DNA of 13,722 nucleotides from Lachnospiraceae bacterium. Lineage in GTDB: Bacteria; Bacillota; Clostridia; Lachnospirales; Lachnospiraceae. The first letter of the stretch is position 1; each line of letters starts with the position of its first letter. The notes under the pieces are model-generated. The model was not told the origin of the DNA. It made no database searches and was given only the letters and a program-made list of their open reading frames with translations. The stretch covers positions 1 to 13,722 of the forward strand of contig SFEV01000066.1 of the NCBI GenBank assembly GCA_004557975.1, read 5' to 3'. Shown here in pieces: positions 1 to 7,206 of the stretch. The translations under genes were made by a program, and so were the position numbers.

Positions 1-31
1 AATTTATCAATAGACAGACAGGAGAATGAAT

Positions 32-481
32 ATGGCAATAGGAGAAAGAATTCATCATTTCCGACTTCTGCGTGGATTCACGCAGAAATATTTAGGTCAG
101 CAGCTGGGATTCAGCGAATCGCAGGCTGATGTCCGCATTGCACAGTACGAAAAAGGCGCACGCAGCCCGAAGGAAAACTATCTGAATGCACTGGCTGACA
201 TTTTCGAGGTATCTCCCCATGCACTGGCAGTCCCGGACATTGACAGTTATGTAGGACTAATGCACACCTTATTTACATTAGAAGACCTTTACGGACTTCA
301 TATCGGAGAGATTGACGGAGAACTCTGCCTCCGGTTAGATAAATCCAAGGGAACCACCTACCTTTCTATGTTTGATATGTTCCATGCATGGCAGGAACAG
401 GCAGAAAAACTAAAATCCGGGGAGATTACCAAGGAAGAATATGACCAGTGGCGATACAATTACCCGAAAAACGCAAAATAA
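32..481 (+). CDS. XRE-family helix-turn-helix regulator, ICE type
   Basis: A 149-residue protein with an N-terminal XRE/Cro-like HTH (about residues 5-62: GERIHHFRLLRGFTQKYLG, then the recognition helix and AQYEKGARSP) and a C-terminal region of about 85 residues of unknown function ending in a YDQWRYNYP motif. It should bind DNA as a dimer and act as a repressor or control switch. I chose the ATG at 32 because GGAG at 21-24 lies 7 nt upstream of it; the ATG at 26 is in the same frame but only 1 nt from the SD. From memory, very similar proteins occur on Tn1549-like and other integrative conjugative elements of gut Firmicutes, so this may be the last gene of an element extending left of the window. 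It is followed 9 nt later by a terminator and then by repeat-rich DNA at the guaA 3' end. The family is certain; the mobile origin is an inference. Confidence 0.9.
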   Translation: MAIGERIHHFRLLRGFTQKYLGQQLGFSESQADVRIAQYEKGARSPKENYLNALADIFEVSPHALAVPDIDSYVGLMHTLFTLEDLYGLHIGEIDGELCLRLDKSKGTTYLSMFDMFHAWQEQAEKLKSGEITKEEYDQWRYNYPKNAK

Positions 482-490
482 AAACCAACG

Positions 491-540
491 AAAAAAGGCC
501 TTACCAAATTGATTTCACTCAATTCAGTAAGACCTTTTTT
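491..540 (+). terminator. Intrinsic terminator of the XRE gene
   Basis: A hairpin starts 9 nt after the stop codon: AAAAAAGG-CTTAC on the left arm pairs with GTAAG-CCTTTTTT on the right, with a small inner AATTG/CAATT helix. It ends in a run of six T. The A-run on the other side makes it potentially bidirectional, so it could also stop transcription arriving from the oppositely oriented GMP synthase gene. Confidence 0.85.
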
Positions 541-557
541 GTCGGTTTCACACATAT

Positions 558-623
558 TACCTGATAACCACAGGATACCTGATAAATAATACCAAAATAT
601 CCAGTGTTATCATTTTGTTATCA
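558..623. repeat. Cluster of TGATAA(C) direct and inverted repeats near the guaA 3' end
   Basis: Two perfect 10-bp copies of TACCTGATAA lie at 558-567 and 576-585 (18-bp period), and two GTTATCA copies at 606-612 and 617-623 (11-bp period) in the opposite orientation. All four share the core TGATAA(C). Such spaced short repeats resemble arm-type sites for a tyrosine recombinase or excisionase, or a regulator's operator array. The position, between an ICE-type XRE gene and the 3' end of a GMP synthase gene, supports an attachment-site interpretation, but no second att copy is visible in the window. The rest of 541-681 holds no gene I can support. Confidence 0.5.
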
Positions 624-681
624 AATAGAACCTTGATGTCTCTCAAACGCCCTGTTTATGCGGGTTCTCAGATTTTTTTCA

Positions 682-1974
682 TTATTCAAACTCAATCGTT
701 GCCGGCGGCTTCGGGCTCATATCATAGCAAACCCTGTTCACATTCTCCACTTCGGTCAGTATCCTGTTTGTAATCACTTCCAGCACATCCCAATCTACCC
801 GCTCAATGGTTGCTGTCATGGCATCGACTGTGTTGATTGCGCGGATAATGACAGTGTACTCAAAGCATCTCTCGTGGTTTTTCATTCCCACTGACTTAAA
901 ATCCGGAACTACGGTAAAGTACTGCCATACCTTCTTGTCCAGCCCTGCCTTTTCAAATTCTTCACGCAGGATGGCGTCGGATTCGCGCACTGCCGCAAGA
1001 CGGTCTCTCGTAATTGCTCCAAGGCAGCGCACTCCGAGACCAGGACCCGGGAATGGCTGACGGTATACCATGGAAGCAGGAAGGCCAAGCTCGATTCCGC
1101 ATGCACGGACTTCGTCCTTAAAGAGCTGCTTCAAAGGTTCTACCAGCTCAAACTGCAGATCCTCCGGAAGTCCGCCCACATTGTGATGGGATTTTACCAT
1201 CTTTGCAGTCTTGGTTCCGCTTTCGATGATGTCCGGGTAGATGGTGCCCTGTCCGAGGAAATCGATACCTTCCAGCTTTCTGGCCTCTTCCTCGAAGACA
1301 CGGATGAATTCACCGCCGATAATCTTGCGCTTCTGCTCCGGGTCGGCAACGTTTTCGAGTTTAGTGAGGAAGCGCTCGGTGGCATCCACGTAAATCAGAT
1401 TGGCATGAAGCTGATTCTGGAATACTTCTATTACGCTTTCTGATTCGTTTTTCCTCATCAGGCCATGATTTACGTGCACACAGACGAGCTGCTGACCGAT
1501 AGCTTTGATCAGCATGGCTGCCACTACGGAGGAATCTACTCCGCCGGAAAGTGCAAGGAGTACTTTGCGGTCTCCGACCTGTCTGCGGATCAGCTCAACC
1601 TGATCTTCAATGAAGTTTTTCATATTCCAGTTGGGTTCTGCTTTACATGTGTCAAAGAGAAATGTCCTCAGCTCTTCTTCTGAAAGGAGTCTGTCGTACT
1701 GATTCTGACATCTGCTTCCCGGATAATCAATAGAAATAACCGGATAGCCACAATCATACAGCTCTGGGCGCACTTCTACTGCCGCTCCGTCTACGATGCG
1801 GTTTTCTCCGCCGTTCAGAATGATTCCTTTTACATTGTCCAGCGCTTTCAGTTCATCGACCGTGATATCATGTGGATGAATTTCGCTGTAAACTCCGAGA
1901 TTACGGATCTGACGTGCCAGAACAGTATTTTCTGTGCTGCCCAGATCAAGAATTACTATCATATCCTGTTTCAT
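682..1974 (-). CDS. guaA: GMP synthase with truncated, Cys-less amidotransferase domain
   Basis: GMP synthase makes GMP from XMP, ATP and an amino donor. The 430 residues contain a complete ATP-pyrophosphatase domain (P-loop SGGVDSS at 143-149, VNHGLMRK at 169-174, FLGQGTIYPDIIES at 239-252) and the C-terminal dimerisation domain (QPFPGPGLGVR at 306-316, ending KPPATIEFE). The N-terminal glutamine amidotransferase domain is only about 110 residues instead of about 190. It begins normally (ILDLGS, GVYSEIHPHD, KGIILNGG), but the nucleophile motif GICYGMQ is replaced by SIDYPGS, and the segment with the catalytic His and Glu is absent before the protein jumps to the ATPase domain. Full GuaA is about 510-525 residues. 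The ORF is intact, so this is a stable variant, probably ammonia-dependent or served by another glutaminase. Start ATG 1974 has AAGGAG 7 nt upstream. A second, complete guaA elsewhere in the genome is possible. Confidence 0.9.
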   Translation of the reverse strand: MKQDMIVILDLGSTENTVLARQIRNLGVYSEIHPHDITVDELKALDNVKGIILNGGENRIVDGAAVEVRPELYDCGYPVISIDYPGSRCQNQYDRLLSEEELRTFLFDTCKAEPNWNMKNFIEDQVELIRRQVGDRKVLLALSGGVDSSVVAAMLIKAIGQQLVCVHVNHGLMRKNESESVIEVFQNQLHANLIYVDATERFLTKLENVADPEQKRKIIGGEFIRVFEEEARKLEGIDFLGQGTIYPDIIESGTKTAKMVKSHHNVGGLPEDLQFELVEPLKQLFKDEVRACGIELGLPASMVYRQPFPGPGLGVRCLGAITRDRLAAVRESDAILREEFEKAGLDKKVWQYFTVVPDFKSVGMKNHERCFEYTVIIRAINTVDAMTATIERVDWDVLEVITNRILTEVENVNRVCYDMSPKPPATIEFE

Positions 1975-2002
1975 ATTTTTTCTCCTTTATCGGTTTTCGT
2001 AC

Positions 2003-2032
2003 TTTTATACTATCATATGACTCACCGTCTGA
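2003..2032 (-). promoter_or_regulatory. Weak candidate promoter of the GMP synthase gene
   Basis: On the minus strand a TATAAA hexamer is preceded by TTCAGA with an 18-nt spacer, about 30 nt upstream of the gene's SD. The -35 is a poor match (4 of 6), so this is tentative. The GMP synthase and MATE genes are divergent and share the 290-bp region 1975-2265, which is very T/A-rich between about 2040 and 2130 and contains no gene I can support. Confidence 0.3.
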
Positions 2033-2112
2033 ACAGACTGAAACCGAACTTTTTTCTGTTATTTATTTGTTTTTCTGAAATTTTTAAGTGCTTTTTTGAA
2101 ATTTTTGTTGTA

Positions 2113-2141
2113 TTGATTTTTTGTTTTCTGTCTGCTATAAT
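2113..2141 (+). promoter_or_regulatory. Promoter of the MATE exporter gene
   Basis: TTGATT at 2113-2118 and a perfect TATAAT at 2136-2141 are separated by exactly 17 nt, which fits a housekeeping sigma-A promoter. Transcription would start near 2148, giving a leader of about 118 nt before the MATE start codon. Confidence 0.8.
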
Positions 2142-2147
2142 GAATGC

Positions 2148-2262
2148 GTTCATCGGAGGGCTTGTAATCGGAATTACAGGACTGGATAAGATGTCGGGTG
2201 CGCCCGGTTCTTTTCCGGTTTTTTTTATTATTTAAAAGATTTTTACTTGTATCGGAGGGATT
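2148..2262 (+). promoter_or_regulatory. Structured 5' leader of the MATE gene, possible attenuator
   Basis: The leader can form a 7-bp hairpin (CTTGTAA 2161-2167 with TTACAGG 2174-2180, one G-U pair), then a CGGG/CCCG hairpin (2195-2206) overlapping a CCGG/CCGG pairing (2204-2218) that is followed directly by eight T (2219-2226). That order, with alternative pairings and a U-tract well before the SD, is what an attenuator or riboswitch would look like. I could not match it to a riboswitch class; the guanidine-I (ykkC) core motifs expected in front of some exporters are not present. The terminator stem is short, so confidence is limited. Confidence 0.35.
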
Positions 2263-2265
2263 GTG

Positions 2266-3615
2266 ATGAAAAAAGAACCGTCTTTTACTGAAGGAAAAAT
2301 TCTGATGCCTTTGCTGCGTTTTGCACTGCCCGTTCTCCTGGCGCTTTTTTTGCAGGCAATGTACGGTGCAGTCGATCTGCTGATTATCGGGCAGTTCGGA
2401 ACGGCGCGGGATGTGTCGGCCGTCTCGACAGGCAGCCAGATGATGCATACGCTGACTTCCATTATCGCAGGTCTGTCCATGGGAACGACCGTGCTGCTGG
2501 GACAGAGAATAGGGCAGAAACGGCTTGAGGAAGCCGGCAAAACGGTCGGAGCCAGTATCTGCATGTTTGCTGTCCTGGGAATTGTGGTAACCATTGTTAT
2601 GATTGCTGCTGCGCCATCCTTTGCTGTCGTCATGCAGGCGCCTGAGGAAGCATTTGATCTGACTGTTCTTTATGTGAAGATATGCTCGGCCGGATCCTTA
2701 TTTATTATTGCCTACAATGTACTGGGAAGTATTTTCCGTGGTATCGGCAATTCCAAGCTGCCGCTGATCACAGTCGCAATTGCGTGTGTTTTTAACGTGA
2801 TCGGAGATCTGATTTTTGTTGCTGTTTTTCATATCGGAGTCGCAGGTGCAGCGCTTGCCACTATACTTGCACAGGCGTTCAGTGTTGTGCTGTCGCTCTT
2901 CATCATCCGCAAAACGGAGCTGCCGTTTTCGTTTCACCGTACTTATATCCGTTTTGACCGCGCCATTATCGGCAGGACACTGGCCCTCGGCTTCCCGATC
3001 GCCCTCCAGGATCTTCTGGTGAATATTTCGTTTCTCGTGATCATATCCATCGTTAATTCCCTTGGTGTGATCGCATCCGCCGGTGTTGGAGTGGCCGAAA
3101 AGCTCTGCGGTTTCATTATGCTGGTGCCATCCGCTTATATGCAGTCAATGTCAGCATTTACAGCACAGAATATCGGAGCTGCCAAACCGAAGCGAGCGAG
3201 AAAGGCTCTTTTCTACAGCATCCTTTCATCGCTCTGTATCGGTGTACTGATGGCATGGCTGTCTTTCTTCCACGGAGACTGGCTGGCTGGCATATTCACA
3301 AAAGATCCTGAAATTATACTTGCATCTGCCGACTATCTGAAAGCGTATTCCATTGACTGTATTCTCGTATCGTTTCTTTTCTGTTTTGTCGGGTATTTTA
3401 ACGGGTGCGGAAACACTACGTTTGTTATGCTGCAGGGAATCATCGGCGCATTTGGTGTGAGGATTCCTGTCTCCTACTGCATGAGCCGGATTTCAGGTGT
3501 TTCTCTGTTTCGGATCGGGCTTGCCACGCCCTGTTCCACTGTTGTACAGATTCTGCTGTGTCTCGGATTTTACGGATACTGCAGAAAATCCGCTGCAGCC
3601 CGGCAGATTTCCTGA
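2266..3615 (+). CDS. MATE-family multidrug/metabolite exporter
   Basis: A 449-residue integral membrane protein with two MatE repeats of about six hydrophobic helices each, the usual size for this family. The first repeat includes LPVLLALFLQAMYGAVDLLIIG and the GSIFRGIGNSKLPL loop; the second includes LGFPIALQDLLVN, AFTAQNIGAAKPKRA and YFNGCGNTTFV, typical of the NorM/DinF type. It should export cationic drugs or metabolites by Na+ or H+ antiport; the substrate cannot be read from sequence. ATG 2266 is preferred over the in-frame GTG at 2263 because GGAGG (2254-2258) is then 7 nt away. It is a single-gene unit with its own promoter and long leader. The last codons and the TGA lie in the first copy of a 39-bp tandem repeat, so the C-terminal tail AAARQIS may have been shaped by that duplication. 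Confidence 0.93.
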   Translation: MKKEPSFTEGKILMPLLRFALPVLLALFLQAMYGAVDLLIIGQFGTARDVSAVSTGSQMMHTLTSIIAGLSMGTTVLLGQRIGQKRLEEAGKTVGASICMFAVLGIVVTIVMIAAAPSFAVVMQAPEEAFDLTVLYVKICSAGSLFIIAYNVLGSIFRGIGNSKLPLITVAIACVFNVIGDLIFVAVFHIGVAGAALATILAQAFSVVLSLFIIRKTELPFSFHRTYIRFDRAIIGRTLALGFPIALQDLLVNISFLVIISIVNSLGVIASAGVGVAEKLCGFIMLVPSAYMQSMSAFTAQNIGAAKPKRARKALFYSILSSLCIGVLMAWLSFFHGDWLAGIFTKDPEIILASADYLKAYSIDCILVSFLFCFVGYFNGCGNTTFVMLQGIIGAFGVRIPVSYCMSRISGVSLFRIGLATPCSTVVQILLCLGFYGYCRKSAAARQIS

Positions 3616-3668
3616 TATGACAGTAAAAGCGCTGCAGCCCGGCAGTTATCCTGTTATGACAGTAAGGG
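3591..3668. repeat. 39-bp tandem duplication spanning the MATE stop codon
   Basis: Two adjacent 39-bp units, 3591-3629 and 3630-3668, match at 34 of 39 positions. Both begin CGCTGCAGCCCGGCAG and contain TATGACAGTAA. The MATE stop codon (TGA 3613-3615) lies in unit 1; the aligned codon in unit 2 is TGT. The unit is 13 codons long, so the frame is preserved across the duplication. The rest of 3616-3813 contains no gene I can support. Confidence 0.85.
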
Positions 3669-3813
3669 GGTTCGTGTGCCAGGAAAAGTATCTCTTTTCT
3701 ACCTTTGCTGTCTGATTCAAGCCGGCTCCTTATCCGGAAAACATTCCTGTAACACATCTGCACAGAAATACGTTTCTCCCAACGTGTATTTTGCAGTCTG
3801 TCCCTGCATTTTC

Positions 3814-4707
3814 TCACTGTTTATGAAATTCGATGGTGTGGGACACTGTGGCGCTGCATCCAGGCTCCAGCTTCTGCTCACCCGTTTTTTCCTCCAGCGT
3901 CCCTGTAAAGCCGTCATTGTCTGTTCTTCCGGCCCACGGCTCAAGACAGATAAAATTGCCTGTCTCCTTCGCCCAGATACCAAGGTACGGAAATTCATGG
4001 CAGTCCATGGTGACGTACGGAGTACGGTCCGGTCCGGCAATCCGCACCTTTTCAATTCTCTGCTCATCAAAAATCAATGTATCATAAATATCGTCATAAA
4101 ACTTTACGAATCCGTTTTCCAGCTTCAGCGTTTTTTCCTGACTGACTGCCGCCAGTCCGTTTTCCGGGTTCACACCGATGTAAGTAAGCTCATCCCTTCC
4201 GGGAAATTCCAGATAATATGCTTCTTTCTCTTCCTTACTGCTTACCGGGAGGGTAAATGCCGGATGTCCGCCGATGGAATACAGCATCTCTTCCCTGCCA
4301 TTATTCTTCACTTCCCAGCTTATGCGCAGCAGCCTCGGATTGTCCGCATCCAGTGTATGGGTCACCAGAAGCTCGTATTCATACGGATAAATCCTGCGTG
4401 TCTCCTCCGTCGGAAGCAGACGGTGCTTCACGGAAGTCTTCGTCTGTTCCACGCATTCAAATTCCATATCACGGGCAAAACCGTGCTGCGTTTTCATCTC
4501 ATACGTTTGTTCTCCAATACGATATACTCCGCCGTTCACCTTGCCTACAAACGGAAACAGAATCGGAGCGTGGCGATTCCACACTGTGGGATTTGCGTCC
4601 CAGAGGCGTTCCTGATCCTTTTCTTTATCATAGACAGAGCTCAGCTCCGCACCAAAATCTGAAATACTCACCTTCAGCTGTTCATTTTCCAATACTCGCA
4701 TTTCCAT
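3814..4707 (-). CDS. Aldose 1-epimerase, LacX/GalM-like
   Basis: A 297-residue cytosolic beta-sandwich enzyme that would interconvert alpha and beta anomers of an aldose, feeding sugar catabolism. Family landmarks are HAPILFPFVGKV (46-57), QHGFARD (74-80), IGGHPAF (145-151, with the conserved acid His148) and the base region CLEPWAGRTD (254-263, Glu256). The GGHPAF and FPFVG signatures point to the LacX-type subgroup rather than classical GalM. The frame stays open upstream, but ATG 4707 is the start because GGAGG at 4714-4718 is 6 nt upstream and a promoter lies just before it. It is monocistronic: a terminator for the upstream gene precedes its promoter, and its 3' end converges on the MATE gene. 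The exact sugar substrate is unknown. Confidence 0.9.
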   Translation of the reverse strand: MEMRVLENEQLKVSISDFGAELSSVYDKEKDQERLWDANPTVWNRHAPILFPFVGKVNGGVYRIGEQTYEMKTQHGFARDMEFECVEQTKTSVKHRLLPTEETRRIYPYEYELLVTHTLDADNPRLLRISWEVKNNGREEMLYSIGGHPAFTLPVSSKEEKEAYYLEFPGRDELTYIGVNPENGLAAVSQEKTLKLENGFVKFYDDIYDTLIFDEQRIEKVRIAGPDRTPYVTMDCHEFPYLGIWAKETGNFICLEPWAGRTDNDGFTGTLEEKTGEQKLEPGCSATVSHTIEFHKQ

Positions 4708-4794
4708 ACTGATCCTCCCTGTGCCTTTTAATATCCAATTCAGAAATCTGCGTCCACGCCATGCTGTTATGACCCGGATTCTGCATCTGAATCC

Positions 4795-4823
4795 ATTATA
4801 ACGGACTTTCCCGGCAGAAGCAA
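4795..4823 (-). promoter_or_regulatory. Promoter of the aldose 1-epimerase gene
   Basis: On the minus strand TTGCTT (4823-4818) and a perfect TATAAT (4800-4795) are separated by 17 nt. The expected start site near 4788 gives a leader of about 80 nt. It sits immediately after the terminator of the corrinoid activator gene, which makes the two transcription units separate. Confidence 0.75.
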
Positions 4824-4830
4824 CAAAATG

Positions 4831-4876
4831 AAAAAAAACGGGAATTCTGTCCGGTTCATAACAGAATTTCCCGTTT
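4831..4876 (-). terminator. Intrinsic terminator of the corrinoid methyltransfer cluster
   Basis: A stem of about 14 bp (AACGGGAAATTCTGT with its complement, one bulge) closes a short loop and is followed on the minus strand by a run of eight T. It lies about 90 nt after the stop codon of the activator gene and marks the end of that operon. Nothing else is evident in 4877-4965. Confidence 0.88.
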
Positions 4877-4965
4877 GTACTCTGATCAGGCGAATTATCA
4901 CAATCCACTTTGCTGCGCACTCATGTCAGATAACTATTATGTGCGGAAATTATTCTCACGCTGCA

Positions 4966-7203
4966 TCAGAAAAACATATGCTCCATATACAGCGTCTGAA
5001 AAAGCTTATCGTCAGAGAGGCTGACCTCCTCTGCATGGTCCTTCAAATGCTGCATTGCCGAAAATGCGCTGCTCTCTGTCAGACTTTTTCTCGCTCCTTT
5101 CAGGCTTGTATTCCCGACAGCCGTTATTTTTTCTTCACATTCAGCCGGTAAAAGTCCGATTCCGACCGCCTTGTGAACATCCATTTTATATCCGAATCCT
5201 CCGGCTATGTAAATTCTGTCAATCTCTTCATAGGATACTCCGTATCTGGATATCAGAGTCTCCAGCCCGGCACGGACAGCCGACTTGGCAAGCTGAATTT
5301 CACGCACATCTTTCTGGAAAAACCGGATCTCCCGTTCCCCCCTGGCCAGAAGAAATCCATCCTTAAAATATGGCTCCTCCATCAGACCTGTTTCATCAAT
5401 GATCTCTGCGCGCATCAGTTCAGAGACTGCATCAATAACGCCGGTACCGCAGATTCCCACAGCCGGCCTGTCATTGATTGTCGCCACCCGGGCATCACCA
5501 TCATTCAGCTCCACGCTGCAGATTGCACCGGGAATGCTTCCCGTTCCGCAGATAATGTTCCCGCCCTCAAATGCCGGTCCTGCTGCCGTGGAAGCGGCCA
5601 GTATGCGCTCTTTGTTTCCGATCACCATCTCACCGTTCGTTCCCAGATCGATCAGCACACACGTTTTCTCCAGCTGTTCAAATCCAAGTGCATACATTCC
5701 CGCTGTAATATCCCCGCCCACATACGTGGAAATGCCGGGACAGACCGTAATCGGAAAATCATCGCGCAATGTCCGGTCAGACAGTTTCCCGAACAGCTCC
5801 TGGTACGTCGTATGAACAGTTTCAATATTTACCGGTGTAAAGGGATAAACGCCCAGTGTCTCGCAGGAATATCTCATAAGTAAATGAATCATTGTCGTAT
5901 TTCCGGCTATCACCATACGCTGGAGAGCAATATTTTTCCTGTCCGTGAGTGAACAGATTCCATCCTGCAGTTCCTGCAGAATAAGCTGCTGCAATTCCTG
6001 TTTTGCCCCCGTATTGGACGCTTCGATTCTGCTGATTACATCAGCTCCGTACGACCTCTGCCTGTTGATTGCTGTATAAATATCCACTGCTTCTGCGCTT
6101 TCCAGATCCACAAGCTGCATCGCAATTGTTGTCGTGCCAATATCCACAGCAATTCCGTACGCTGCTCCATGCAATGATTTCTGCCCGGATGTTTTCTGTT
6201 CAGACAAATCCCTGGAATCTGTTTCACCGGAAGCTGTTCCTTCTTCCTGATCTGTAATTACCGAAAAGCCTTCATCCTCCCGGTTTTCCAGCTCAATTAT
6301 CATATCCTCCTGGGGATACAGTCTGCAGGCCAGACGAAATCCCTCCCTCAGCTCTTCTTCGCAGAAGAATTTGCGATCTGCCTCTGTTATCAGCGCATTC
6401 CCCTCAAGGACACGGACACGGCACTTTCCACACACACCTCTTCCTGCACAGACAGCACTGATAAAAATATGCTTTTCCTGCAGTGTCTGCATCAGAGTTT
6501 TCCCTTTTTCCGCCGTTATTTTGTATTCCTGCGCCTCACTTTTCAATGTAACCGATACCTTCGGTATTTTTCTGAACCTGCATGTCAGATTATCACACTT
6601 GCTGCAATCATGCTCATTGTGAAACCGTGAAATGTTTCTATCTAAAACGTATACCTGGCAAACTGTCTTTACCGGATCATACATAAAGCTTTCTTTTATA
6701 CCAAGGCCTATCTCCTGCGCAGCGTCAGTAGCATCAAATGCCCGCTTCTGGATGCTGATCGGAATATCCTGGGGAGCCTCCAGCCTGCGCACAATTCCGT
6801 AGCCTTTTTCTCTGCACATCTCCACAACCGCGTCCTGCACAGCCTGATCCATCTGGAACAGATAATTGTCTGCCATCGCATCAGCGAGCATTCCCTTCAG
6901 GTAATCTCCCTCGGCAAACAGCTGTGTGGACCATTCGCTAAGTCCCCGTCCGACCGAGTTAATGCCGAACAGCGCCGTTGTCTCATATTCACCGTTATGA
7001 TCTATTTCGTAATCACTGATATCTCCAAATGCTAAAAGTGCCGCCGGCTGAATTTTTTCATATGCCTGCGGTAACATCTCTTCAAATTCATATTCAATTT
7101 CTTCATATAAGTCACTGTCTCTGCTGACATCAATGGCGGCCAGCACATTTTCCTTCGACAGCTCAATATGAAATTCTGTAATCTTCATATCTGTTTTTTT
7201 CAC
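4966..7203 (-). CDS. Corrinoid activation protein: MetH-activation-like + [2Fe-2S] ferredoxin + RACo ATPase
   Basis: A 745-residue fusion that should reactivate Co(II) corrinoid protein to Co(I), using an iron-sulfur electron and ATP. Residues about 1-210 resemble small B12-dependent methionine synthase activation-domain proteins (RRLEAPQDIPISIQ at 139-152) and end with a Cys cluster, HDCSKCDNLTC (C200, C203, C208). Residues about 215-305 are a [2Fe-2S] ferredoxin (C252, C258, C261, C293). After an acidic linker (about 311-345) comes the ASKHA/DUF4445 region: VDIGTTT (353-359), IDLGTNGE (518-525), AGPAFEGGNI (541-550), CGTGVIDAV (585-593), YIAGGFG (665-671). This matches RACo with an extra N-terminal module. 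Start GTG 7203 has AGGG 9 nt upstream, in the loop of the riboswitch P13 hairpin; ATG 7188 is the alternative but lacks a well-placed SD. It follows the corrinoid protein gene and is last in the cluster. Confidence 0.9.
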   Translation of the reverse strand: MKKTDMKITEFHIELSKENVLAAIDVSRDSDLYEEIEYEFEEMLPQAYEKIQPAALLAFGDISDYEIDHNGEYETTALFGINSVGRGLSEWSTQLFAEGDYLKGMLADAMADNYLFQMDQAVQDAVVEMCREKGYGIVRRLEAPQDIPISIQKRAFDATDAAQEIGLGIKESFMYDPVKTVCQVYVLDRNISRFHNEHDCSKCDNLTCRFRKIPKVSVTLKSEAQEYKITAEKGKTLMQTLQEKHIFISAVCAGRGVCGKCRVRVLEGNALITEADRKFFCEEELREGFRLACRLYPQEDMIIELENREDEGFSVITDQEEGTASGETDSRDLSEQKTSGQKSLHGAAYGIAVDIGTTTIAMQLVDLESAEAVDIYTAINRQRSYGADVISRIEASNTGAKQELQQLILQELQDGICSLTDRKNIALQRMVIAGNTTMIHLLMRYSCETLGVYPFTPVNIETVHTTYQELFGKLSDRTLRDDFPITVCPGISTYVGGDITAGMYALGFEQLEKTCVLIDLGTNGEMVIGNKERILAASTAAGPAFEGGNIICGTGSIPGAICSVELNDGDARVATINDRPAVGICGTGVIDAVSELMRAEIIDETGLMEEPYFKDGFLLARGEREIRFFQKDVREIQLAKSAVRAGLETLISRYGVSYEEIDRIYIAGGFGYKMDVHKAVGIGLLPAECEEKITAVGNTSLKGARKSLTESSAFSAMQHLKDHAEEVSLSDDKLFQTLYMEHMFF

Positions 7204-7206
7204 GAT

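Noticed and set aside
1870..2235. Plus-strand frame of 121 codons ending just before the MATE gene
   Set aside because: It overlaps the GMP synthase start antisense, then runs through T-rich intergenic DNA, which gives a Phe/Leu/Ile-rich pseudo-membrane protein; no SD.
2148..2262. Guanidine-I (ykkC) riboswitch in front of the MATE exporter
   Set aside because: Exporters are common ykkC targets, but the conserved core motifs of that class are not present in this leader.
3564..3592. CGGATTTT/AAAATCCG inverted repeat at the MATE 3' end
   Set aside because: It lies inside the coding region, has a 13-nt loop and no T-tract, so it is not a convincing terminator.
3717..3807. 30-codon minus-strand frame just after the aldose epimerase stop (MQGQTAKYTLGETYF...)
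   Set aside because: The start is only a few bases after the stop with no good SD, and no family is recognised. It could be a small gene or a remnant, but I cannot support it.
3676..4662. Long plus-strand frame of 328 codons opposite the aldose epimerase
   Set aside because: It lies almost wholly antisense to a gene with clear family motifs, has no SD, and its translation is low-complexity and Cys/Arg/Ser-rich.
5173..5883. Plus-strand frame of 236 codons opposite the corrinoid activator
   Set aside because: Antisense shadow of the ASKHA domain; no SD, no recognisable domain.
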